A stretch of 64,000 nucleotides of DNA from Adiantum capillus-veneris (Eukaryota; Streptophyta; Polypodiopsida; Polypodiales; Pteridaceae). This document shows, piece by piece, positions 53,187 to 64,000 of the stretch. The DNA is taken from NCBI GenBank assembly GCA_014529385.2, contig CM043958.1, positions 90,605,025-90,669,024 of the forward strand, written 5' to 3'. The notes below the pieces were generated by a model. It was given only the letters and a program-made list of their open reading frames with translations. It was not told the origin of the DNA and ran no database searches. The position numbers and the translations under genes are program-made. Position 1 is the stretch's first letter; the number at the start of each line of letters is the position of its first letter.

Positions 53187-56100
53187 TTACTCCCCCCTTG
53201 GAGAAGCGTTTTCATCCGCGAAAACAAAAGTGGTAGGATATTCATAAGAACACTAATGTTTTCCAAAGTGGTATACATCATGGATCCAGTTGTTTGTTTG
53301 ATCAAAACAAGGTACAGTAGGAGGTTCAATGAAATCAAGAGTAATATCGTGATTTTGCACATTGTTGTCCTTTTGGAACCATCTAGTGTATAGACTCCAT
53401 TTAGAATGCACATGAGCATGCTTAAACGAGTTATCATAACAAAGATGTACCTGAAAGAGTACCACTTTTCACTTTTCGTGAAAGTGACTTGCTGGCATAA
53501 CTCATCAGCCAATTATAAGTCCTTGACTTGTTCTCAAATTTCATCAGTAAACAACCCCACTATAACTAGTGTTCAAGGTTGAGAACCTGATTTAAACATG
53601 AAGAGACTAAACCTAATCGCAAACATGCTTTATCTGATGGTAAGCAAACTCCAAGCAGAGCAATAAATGCTTATTAATTGGATTGCTTGTTGCTAATGTA
53701 CGCACTTTGCATATCCTTTAGCCCAAGATTACACTTTGTAATTTGCCTATCCCCTTGGATAACTGACAGTACTGAGGTGTGTTTTCCCCATGGTTTACAA
53801 ACAATCTTCCCAGATGACTAGTAAATGGGAATCACAACATCGTATAACATTGTTGAGGAATCAACAATGTCCGGAATAACCATCGTGGTTAACTTGAAAA
53901 ATCCACAAACACCCAAACCAAGCCATGACCTCTATTGGTGATTAGTAGACCCAAAAAGTAATCTCATAGAGATACTGCACATCAAGTGCAAAATACTTCA
54001 TAAGCAACAACTTGATGAATACGCATGCCGTTCCAAATCAGCCTTTGCTAAACACTAGGACCCATAACACCTAGTGTGCATGCATTTAGCAAAAAACAGA
54101 TCCAAACCTGTATATCCATGGTGATCCTTGCCAATACTTATGGCAAATGTGATGCACCTAGCACACATTAAAAAAGAATGTAAAAAGTTTTGAAAAGAAA
54201 CTAAATAATTTTAGTTGCAATCTTTTGCAAGCCTTGCTGAAATGTCTGAACCATAATAGAAGGTGAAATAGTGATCACTTCTAGGTACAAACAATGAAAC
54301 TTTTTCATGAACAACTTAGAGCCTTGCTATATGTATAAACAACCATCTGTAATGTTGTTTAGCAGTACTTGTACCTGAACAAGTCATTCTAAATATCCGA
54401 CAACTTTTGGCCATTGAAATTGCTCCTGATACGTCGTGCTGAAGATGGTCTAGAAAACAGATTTGACCAGCACCTAGGGACTCTGTCATGACACATAATT
54501 GAAATAATGGCGCTAGTGTCAGTCCAGAGACTCATATTCTCCACATGTGGAATATGTCTCATGTAAGGATGTTTTAAAAAAAGGAGCATCCTTCAAGTAC
54601 AAGATGTACTTGTGTGTGGAGGTAACTGCAAACACTCTACGACGGGAGTGAGAGGGACCCTCATTAGCCTTGCTCCACATTGGCTAAACTGAACTCCTTG
54701 AGTCCCTAGACCATGTTGTATCCCATGTGACAACATGTGCCAAATCAAATCATACAAGTGGATTCATAACAACATAATGTACATTGGACACTATAGCCAA
54801 AATACTTGTTTCGACATGCCCTTGGCATGGCCCTCGGGATTGAACCAAAAGTTCAGTTACCCGTATTCAAATGCATAGGAGTACATCTCCCACGTGTGAA
54901 AAAAACAAGCAACATTGTACTGGAAACCCTGGGTGTTGCCTTCGCAATCCAAACCCGTTGGGTAGAATCTACGTAGTCAAACCACTTGGTAAGACCCTTT
55001 GTAGAACTGTTGGACTAGCAGGTAACGGTAACCAACATAGTTAACCGTGTACAGAATGATGAGAATCAACTTGAAAAGTTGAAGTTGTCCAATAACCCCT
55101 GGTAGATTGTGGACTTCTTTCCTTGAAAGTACAATGGGAAGAGATCAAATTGTGATCCTCAATGCCTATGGGTGACTTAGTAAGCATCTATGGGGTCGTA
55201 TCCCAAAACAATATGTCCATAGACACTCCATAGTGCTATAGAAGGAGCAAGAAAACAACAAAAGTGAAATGCCTAGCTCTTATGGACAGCCATGCTATCT
55301 CAATTGATTGCTGCATCGATACTTCCTTGTAGAGATCAACTGCTGTGAGTGGAAGATTATCAAAAACTCAACTTGAGTGTCGCATTGAAAACATGTAGTG
55401 CAAAAATGACACCCTAGACATCCGTACCGACAAGACTCTTGCTTGTCCAGTAACATCGATGTGTACTTCCCTGGGTAGAGCTATTCGATCTTGAAAACAA
55501 TCACCCAAAGAATGCCAATAGTTAGGTCTTACCCTTGGCCTGACAATGGCTCTTAGCCATTATGCAAATTAGTGTTTAATGGACGAACCGATGAAGACTA
55601 ATTTGAGTAGCATCTTAACCATGTGGTAGCTGAGAGGTAGAGCACCTTGGCTCAGGCTGACTCACGAGCAAAACATGTATCAAAAGCTTCTTAGAAGATT
55701 TTGATTATTCCCTTAAAGACAGAGAGAAAGAGAACAAGAGCATGCTAGGCTGAGGAACTTTCCTTAGTTTTTAGAGTGTGTACCCAAGCTGTGTGCTCTT
55801 ACACGTCTTATGCCTAAATTGCAGCCTATCATATAAGCATTCCACAGTTTTCCAGTATGACTCTCTCATCGAGAGAGGTAACCGAAAAACACAAAACTCA
55901 TTGCGACCCACCTACCATGCAGGGGTCGTGATTGTATGAGGATGACTTAGCATTGGCACAAGTTCCTTTTAGTGTTGTTGTGTGTTGATAGCAACCAACA
56001 ATCATATTAAACAACCCATCCTTAGTTTGTCCTTGATAGAGTTGTGAGTGTGATAGCGGAAGCATAATGCACAAAGCGGTAGAATTGAATCCACCTCACT

Positions 56101-58222
56101 AGCATGCCTTGCATGCAGAATTGTAAGCCCTTGCGGAGAGTAATGGCCTCAACCGTGAGAACCAAAACCATAAGTGCCTTGCACAGTTTAGATTGGTAGG
56201 GATTTTGTGAGCTGATATTCCCTATTTTGCTAATTCCTTGAAGCCTTGCTTCCTATAAAATTGCCAAAGCACTTTGCTTTGCACAATGACAGTAATTGCC
56301 AAGTAAACAGGGAAAAACAAGAAAAACTTAAACTTGGCTAACTTGGTCGTTGTTCTAACGGTTGGCCCGATATTCCGTGGAAGATAACTCGCTTCAAAAT
56401 AGTGCATAACCATATCTGCTGCACGAGTGGGGTCTGTCGTATGTACAAATACGTCCCTTGTATCATATACGCCCGTCTGTTTCTCATGAAATAACCCGCT
56501 AGCATATTGTCAAGTCCGTCCCAAGTTTGTATGCTCATAGCATAGGCCAAACATGGAAGTCTTGTCTTTGCATGATACTTTTCAGTAGACCCACTTTGGA
56601 TGCTACCATGCCTCAGAGCTACATATACTCTTGCTCATAGACAAATGTCTTAGTAAAAGAAAGTCGACCTTGTCGAGCAGTCACAAATAATTGACCTTGT
56701 CAAATTGTACAATGTATTGAAAAGAAAAACGTAAAAATGAAAATTCCTTGCAAAGTATGTACCTCGTATCGGCTTGGCTTGATTATAGAGACGAAGCCGT
56801 GCTCCAGTGATGTCTAGAAAACAAGCCCTAACAATTTGCTTGACAGCTTCTTGAAATGGTCGTTAATGGTTGGTCTTGTCGAGCACCTGCTGCCTCGTTC
56901 ATCAAGATTAGCAACAGACCATGCTGATCTCCATGAGATTCTCCAGCATCACCATGCCCTAACCTTTGGCAGGCATGGACAGAAGCCTTGTTGTGAAACG
57001 AGAGCATTTCTTACTCAAGCCTTGCTTGATTTTGGTCGTCAAACCAGTCATTGGTCTTCGAACAACCAAAGTTTGCTAAACACAACCCTCAAAATGATCC
57101 AACCGTGCGGGGTTTTTATGCCTAGGATAAGCCATGTGTGCAAGCAAATTTGATAACAACACGGTTTGCACAAGCCTTTCTCGTTTCTTGATGCAACATG
57201 TTCTTGAGGAAAACAAAGCGGTATTGACAGCTTTTATTTACCTCCTATTGTTTACCTGCTAAATTCCTTTGATAATTTGTCGTCTCGGCCACAGTGCCTA
57301 CGTTTTCGAGCATCCTTGAACCTCAAACCATGTCCAATCTTGAGTCAAAGCCTTGCTCGAATACTAAAGATCATATCATTGCCTTGCCAATACCTTCATA
57401 CCGAACACCAATATGATGATACTGTCGATCTTCTGTGAATAGCAATTGAAGCCTTGAAAGATTCTCTTGCAGAGGACCATGACCTTATCAAGACTGCTTT
57501 GAAGTGGTGATTGAAATGTCCCTTGTGCAGATGAAGCCATATTATCAATGTTTTAGCCCTCTTTGGGACTCTGAAAGCAATCTCCTCGGGTAATCTTCTT
57601 AGTGTCAACAACATGCATGCTTTGTCTTTGCAAATCACTCAGTTTGCTTCAAGGTGCGCCCTCCATGAGAGCTTAAACATGTATAGTGGCACTTTCTGGA
57701 CCCGACTACAAGCTGTTCTCACCGCAAATAAAGTCGAGACCAAGGTCGGGCCTTCAAACGATCTTGAAATTTTGTACAATAAGTCGAAGCTTTGTCGTGA
57801 TTGCCTCGAAAAGTTGCCCTCAAATGCTCAATGCGGAATCTCGGCTATCTGCAAATCCGATAGTGTTGAATTCATCTGAGTCCCTACTGCATTCGGCCAT
57901 GCAACTGTGGTCCCTTTGCGGAGGCCCTTGCATGTTTATGCATGCCATGACAACCGGCCACGGTTTGCCTTGCTCGTGCGATCCTATTGAGCTCCGCAGT
58001 GCCATGTTTGGTGCCGGCCGAAAACACGCCTTTTTCCCTGCTTAGGGTTGCTACCCACGGTCCTGCGGGATTTGATTGTACCTCCCCGACTTGGGACAGC
58101 AGCACAAGGTGCTTGCTTCTTCCATGCCTGCCTCGTCGGAGAAGAGCCATGCAATCGCATGCAATTCCATGCACAAATTTCGCCATGGCTGCGAGAGAGA
58201 TTGAGAGGGATACCTTGCAAAA

Positions 58223-58427
<205 letters not shown>

Positions 58428-59335
58428 GGATGTACATACGTGGATGATGTACTACATTTGAATACATACATACCAGTTTGTGTGTGGGGAGAGAGGTACA
58501 AGTAGGAGAAAGCTGTAACTATTGAACTTACACCAAAGTATAGTTAACAAATTCAAAATGTGTTAGTTTTGTGTTAATGATTGGCCATGAAATAAAAGAA
58601 TATTCTGCCTATCTAGAATTTGATTTGATATATAAGTATTTAATTGCACATTTAGAACGTACAGTTTTGGCACCTTGACTTGACAATGGCAATTGTTAAA
58701 AAAAAATTAAACTAGAGCACAATATGGACTAGTGTAAACGCATTGACTAGTGTTTAGTCAGGATATCACAAGCATCCATCATGTAAAGTCCATACTATAA
58801 ACAATAGATTGGTCCATTAAAAACCATGCAAAATTAATTTGATTGTAGTTGCTCTTTCTTGGAAGTCTCCATTTATGACATGCATTTTCAATTAGACATA
58901 AAATTAGTTAAGATAATCTAGGTTTTCTGTGCATCAAGAGAATGCCTAGCAAAACCACATACTTAAGCTTTTCGTTTAAACTTGTAGTAGGTAGTATGGG
59001 AGTTTGCAGCTTGTACAAATTGCCTAAACTAAGCTAAACAATGCCTTAAAAGTCAGATAATGCAAACCACACGAGGTATAGCCCTGTCATTCAAAATTAG
59101 GGCGAAGTAAATGTTGAATTAGCTTGAGTAAAAGAAGAAGGATTCATCGAGTAGAGATTTCGATTTGCGCATTAACCAGACACTCTCGATATGTGTGTGT
59201 GTGTGTGTGTGTGTACATATAGCATTTGAATTGACAAGTGAGTGTGTGTGTGGGTGCCAAAAAGTCATCGACTTGCAAGGCTGTGGATAATTGAATACAA
59301 AGGTAGGGCCCGCAATTTGATCGAGGGGGGAAAGA

Positions 59336-59990
59336 CAGAAAGAAAATGAAATGAAACATTATATTAACTGTCTTCAAAATGCCAAAATTACGTATGAAAG
59401 CAAACTGATACAATCCTTGTGTATCTATTCCTCCGCTTGGGTATAAATAAAATAAAATGAAGCACGATACAAGACTAAAAGATTAAAACTAAAAGCGTGA
59501 AATTGCCACGTTAAAATTATCATGATCATCATCAGTGTATGTGGATGCCTGGCATTGGGCGTTGTCCGAGAAGGTATTGCATTGGTCACAGAAGAGTTTT
59601 GTTTATGTCCGCTCCTGTAAGTAGTCTCAAGCGGGGAGGGGGGGGGGGGGGGATTGTTGTGGAGGTGTCAAATGCAGTAGACGAGGAGGAAAGAGCAAGA
59701 AATGAAATGAAATAAAATGCTACATTAAACGCCTTCAAAGGCCAAAATTACAATTGAGTCAAAATTGATACAATCAGTGTAAATCTAATCCAGTGTTTGG
59801 GTACTAAAATAAAATGAAGTAAAGTGAAAGACTAAAAAAATAAATAAAATTTAAACCCTAAAAGCGTCAGGCTAAAATCATCATCATCATCATTGATGTG
59901 CATGGATCAGACGTCATTTGAGAAAGGATTTGCATGGTCTCTGCCGAGCTTCGTCAATATCCGCTTCTGTAAGTAGTCGGATTGGGAGGG
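59336..59990. repeat. Diverged tandem duplication, period about 360 bp
   Basis: 59,336-59,640 and 59,697-59,990 share a colinear series: GAAATGAAA, GCCAAAATTAC, TGATACAATC, AAATAAAATGAAG, AAAAGCGT, ATCATCATC, and CGCT(C/T)CTGTAAGTAGTC, each copy followed by a G-rich run. Confidence 0.75.
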
Positions 59991-60182
59991 GGAAAAAGAG
60001 AGAGAAAGTGGGAGGTTGGATAGTGAGAGACAATGTCCACTTCTAGTATAGGTGGACTCTGTAGGCTGTCGTGAAGCTTGCTCATTATGGGTTGGCAATG
60101 CAGAGCGAGAGGGAGTGGCAGCCGAAAAAGGAAGGTAGTGGCCGGCATAAGGGGAGAGAGGGAGCGGGTTCAATGGTGGCTG

Positions 60183-60309
<127 letters not shown>

Positions 60310-61513
60310 AGTATCGACCATCTATGCAATGGGAAGCCTAAGGTTTCAGGTATGTGCATGTGTATAGTTAGAGCCGTTGTGCGGCGCTTTCAAGAAAAAA
60401 AGTATGGCTTACTTCATGCATGCACTGAGGTCGAGGGGGTAGTTGGTGCCCAGTTGCACTTGAGGGAGAGAGGAAGAGAGAGAAAGCTAGCATGAGCGGT
60501 TGGCCACAGAGAGTGGGAGACATGGACGGTGGGTGTCAAGCAGGAGGAGAGGGAGAGGGATAGATTGTTGTGGTCGGTGATAAAGAATTGAGAGAGAGAG
60601 GAAGTCGCATGCCTTATAGTCGGTAAACAAGAGGGAGAAAAAAAAAGAATGGATGGCCATTGTGGTGTGCTCCAGAAAGAGCTGGCCAACCATCTCTATT
60701 GCTACCGTCGGCCGCGGTCATGGGTTGACATCATCAATTGAAGGCGTTGTTGGTAAAGCCCATCCGACCTTAAGCCCAAGTGTTTAGCCTCTTGTCTGCT
60801 CCTCGGTCTACTCCTGCTCAAGGCGTCGAGGTTGCTCGACTTGCAAGTGATTGAGTTTGTCGACTAGAAGGGCTTCAACAGGACGACTTAGAGGCCTCTC
60901 GAATTTTGAGATTTTTTTAAAAATTAATTATTTATTATATTTTTTTCTTAGTCTCTTTGGGTTGTTTCCCACAGAAATAACGCCGGCTAATCATAGGCCT
61001 TTTGGGATTGTTCCTATGATATTAAAAATATTCATTGTATTTACTCATATGCGGTGTTTATAAATCAATTCCTATGATGAAAAATAAATAATTTTGCTCT
61101 TAGTTCTCCCTCTCCCTATTGATCAGGGTATGCAAAACTTCTCTATGTAGCTTCTTGTTCCCCTATATCTTCTCCTCGTGCCAAATTCTCCCTTCATCCA
61201 TTTCTAGCATGACCATTCATGTATATACTACCCATACTGCATTAAAATGCACACAAATTAATCCTAATATTTACTTTATCAACATTATATATCATTCACT
61301 CTCTATAAGTAATTAATCTCTCTATTATGCTATTTATATAGCTATAGCTAGCTTTGAATAGAAAGTCAGACATATACAAATCAAGCATAAACATTTAATA
61401 TCAATGATAAGACATAACATTTAAAATTAGGCAAAAAGAGAAAGAAAGATGATACAACAATTAGCTTTGATTCCCTATATTTGTGATTGACACAACTCCC
61501 AAGTGTGTGACTC

Positions 61514-61526
61514 GGCTCTAATACCA
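61514..61526 (-). other. Primer-site-like sequence of another LTR element
   Basis: The minus strand reads TGGTATTAGAGCC, one mismatch from the initiator-Met primer site, preceded by GTTTGTAGCA plus one base, like an LTR end. An LTR would lie from 61,528 upward, but its other end was not found. Confidence 0.4.
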
Positions 61527-61777
61527 CTGCTACAAACTGATGCGCGGTGTCCCTCAAATAGCATGATAGAAATGATAGAACACCACAAATATGCATACTT
61601 GATGAATCCTGTGAGCATATAATCAAATTGTACATGAACATAGAGAGATAGAGACAGGGAGAGAGTGAGAGAGCACGTGCAGGCGCACCTCCTAGAGCAG
61701 AGTGCTACGACGGCACGACGAGAGAGAAGGGTAGAGAGGAGAGAAGAAAGACACAAGCACTGGGTGCAATCTCCCCC

Positions 61778-61801
61778 CGTGCAAGAGTGAGCTCTTGCAC
61801 G
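61778..61801. repeat. Perfect 10-bp-stem hairpin
   Basis: CGTGCAAGAG, a TGAG loop, then CTCTTGCACG. It lies in the possible minus-strand LTR next to a G-rich tract. Its role is unknown. Confidence 0.8.
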
Positions 61802-62041
61802 TATTTATTTATGGATTCTTCAATGCTAAAAAATGAATACACATTGGTCGGGCGGACTGACTTAAATGGCCTTAGCTCATAAAAGGCATTTAAATAATGA
61901 AGTGTTCATAAAGATAATATCCTTTTGCATAACCCTTAGCCTTTTCAACCTGTTACTTGCACTAGAGAATAAAATATCAATTCCATTACATTCTCTTCTA
62001 CCTCATAGTCGAGGACGACTATGATTTCAAGAGAGAGGTAA

Positions 62042-63570
62042 TGTCATAAAACCTAAAATCTAACCAACCCAATTGATTTTCTCATATTAAATTGATCATA
62101 TAATGTGGGAGAATAGACAGGAACAATGGTTAGAATATAGACACGTGCTTATGGATCTATCTCAACTTGGGGCCAAGGTTAAAAGGGTTCAAATGAGAAA
62201 TGATATGTCAAAGAGCAAGGGTAGCTAATGGAGCTTAGAGACCTTAGGATTAGCTTCATTAAATCCCTCCACTGGTTAGTGTTAAAAGTCCTTTGACCTT
62301 AGGCAAGCTAGGGTTGTGCTTGAGGTGCTTGATGATTGAGATGCTTGAGGTGCTTGTCATGCTTGAGATGCTAGGGTTGTACTTGAGGTGGGAACTGAGC
62401 CCAAGGTTGAGGGGCTTAAGGGCCGAGCTTATGGTGGGAACCAGGCCCAAGGTTGAGGGGCTTGAGGTGTCTCAAAATTCAACAAGGATCCCTACAAGGA
62501 GAGGGCGAGCCCTATAAGTAGAGGCATGAAAGAGAGCACACACATCCTCACACCCACAAGGCAAGCCTAGACAAAGGAGGCAACAAGGACACATGTCAAG
62601 CTCCTCTTCATGTTGCACTCATGTTGTGCCTAAAGCCTATTGGTTGGCCTCCTAAGGGTTCCAATGATAATTTAGTTAATTGTTTATGCATTTATCAAGT
62701 CCTCTCTCTCAAAGGGGAAAGGGGGACACTTGTCCCAAGACTACCCTTGTTGCTTGATACGCACCAAGCTTATGATTGGCTAGGCTTGGGAAGGCCAATG
62801 AGCTTTCACCTCGAGCTAAAAGAGGGGGTTGAACCAAGCAAGGAGGGGGCCTGCTTGCAGGATATACTCTCCCCCCCCCAACACACACACACTCTCATTG
62901 TGTGAGGTGCAAAGTGCAAGAGCTCCATCTCCTTCTCCAAGCTTGTAGAGAGGTTGAAAGCCTACACCAACACTCTTGGCTATGGAATGCAAATCCAACC
63001 AAGAGCCATGCTCCAATGCTTAAGCTTGCCATCTTCTCCATCTTCATTACTATGCTAAGAAAGAAGAGTGATTATTAGCGAGAAACTATTTCTTTCTCCT
63101 ACGAATGTTTCTTCTTTCTCTTCCCTATCCTCATTCCCCTCTAGCTCTCTCTACCTTTGAAGGTGTTTGAGGCCTTGGGACTGAGGATGGGGATGGTTAA
63201 TTCTTTTTACAAAGTCTATGTTATGCTCGTGATGCATGAAGCTTTCCATCTTCATTGCATGACCTAGGTCACAAGGAACATAAAGATTGTATTGTACCAA
63301 GTCTCTTTGGATGGGAGAATCTATAATACAAAAGCCTGTTGGAGGGGGGACCACCGGTTCCACATATATCCGGTCCTCAGCTATTGTCAAGTTCTCTAAA
63401 CTCTCGCTATTGCAAAAGTATTGTTCATGCCAAGTTAATTAAGTACTATGGTTATGTCACTACCACTAAATAAGTTCACCCTCTATGTTCTCAAAGTAGT
63501 CTCACAAAAATTCTCTCTCTAATTCTCTTAATTTCGCTATCCGCAAAGTTTATTGGCCATTTCCATTACA
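62042..63570 (+). repeat. 3' LTR of element C
   Basis: 1,529 bp, TGTCATAAAA...TTCCATTACA, preceded by a purine tract and followed by unrelated sequence (TTTTCCCTAATAAACC). Confidence 0.85.
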
Positions 63571-63837
63571 TTTTCCCTAATAAACCAATAAATGAACAAC
63601 ATTTAAAGACTACTAAAACAAACCCATATAAACTAATATTGAAAGACTTGAAAGTAAACATCTTAAAATAACAACTACAAAAAGATAGATATGGAGTAAA
63701 ACAAAATAGTACAGTATTCTCGTATGGGTTCATGTGCTTATTGTTCTTACAATAGCTTACAATGAGGAAATCTATTTGTCCTCATCACTAGTGTCATCGT
63801 CGTTGTTGTCATTGTTCTTATTGTTGGCTCCATTGGC
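63571..63837. other. Flanking sequence beyond element C
   Basis: AT-rich; no feature recognised. Confidence 0.4.
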
Positions 63838-63999
63838 TTATCCTTGCAAAGCAATATATGTCATCCACACTTCTATCCAAGCCTCCACATGTCTCTTGAA
63901 GACTGGACACTCCGTGGGGTGCAATACCCATGTTCCCACCAAAGCATTATTGCATTGTGGGCAATCACAAAAACTTGGTCGATATCCACTTCGGTTGGA
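63838..63999 (-). CDS. C-terminal end of an unidentified protein, cut by the window edge
   Basis: On the minus strand an open frame enters from beyond 64,000 and ends at TAA 63,838-63,840 (at least 53 residues). It has a Cys/His pattern, CDCPQCNNAL followed by HPTECPVFKRH, that could bind zinc, and aromatic-rich sequence EAWIEVWMTYIAL. I do not recognise the family. It could be a gene end or a transposon remnant. Confidence 0.25.
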   Translation of the reverse strand, partial: SNRSGYRPSFCDCPQCNNALVGTWVLHPTECPVFKRHVEAWIEVWMTYIALQG

Positions 64000-64000
64000 G

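Overview
This window is nuclear DNA of a flowering plant. The evidence is one intact CpG-methyltransferase gene of plant type (MET1) with short plant-style introns. Around it lie plant Ty3/gypsy LTR retrotransposons, many GA/CT microsatellites, a MITE-like element and a tRNA-derived SINE-like sequence. I cannot name the species. MET1 is the only cellular gene I can support.

Layout. 1-760 is a fragment of a repeat family I call family A. 761 to about 12,715 is a decayed minus-strand Athila/Tat-like Ty3/gypsy element (element 1): gag/protease remnant, reverse transcriptase-RNase H, a second retropepsin-like module with W-[IV]-P-K repeats, a spacer with five near-identical palindromes, a 1,091-codon 3' ORF, a polypurine tract and a 1-kb LTR. 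12,720-37,480 is a pile of family A elements: 5.4-kb-scale, protein-less LTR elements with LTRs of about 141-180 bp and an initiator-Met primer site. One plus-strand copy is split by element B (15,779-21,364), a complete, very young non-autonomous LTR retrotransposon with 576-bp LTRs and a 5-bp target duplication. 37,480-39,835 holds unrecognised sequence and a MITE-like element. 39,836-46,449 (minus) is MET1 in 11 exons. 47,900-49,164 holds a SINE-like sequence and tandem repeats. 49,165-63,570 (plus) is an old Ty3/gypsy element (element C) with 1.5-kb LTRs, a broken pol and a nested complete family A copy with its own target duplication. 63,571-64,000 is unassigned.

How the parts relate. 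Element B has no gag, RT or integrase. It encodes a retropepsin-like/W-[IV]-P-K-repeat protein whose counterpart sits downstream of RNase H in element 1, so element B looks like a parasite of an element-1-type Athila/Tat lineage that kept only an accessory gene. Family A shares its primer site, terminal bases and a TCG(A/C)GGACGA hairpin just before the polypurine tract with element C, so a C-type gypsy element is the likely source of its proteins. MET1, whose family maintains CG methylation that silences such elements, is an intact genic island between the repeat blocks, and several stop codons in element 1 are the kind expected from deamination of methylated CpG.
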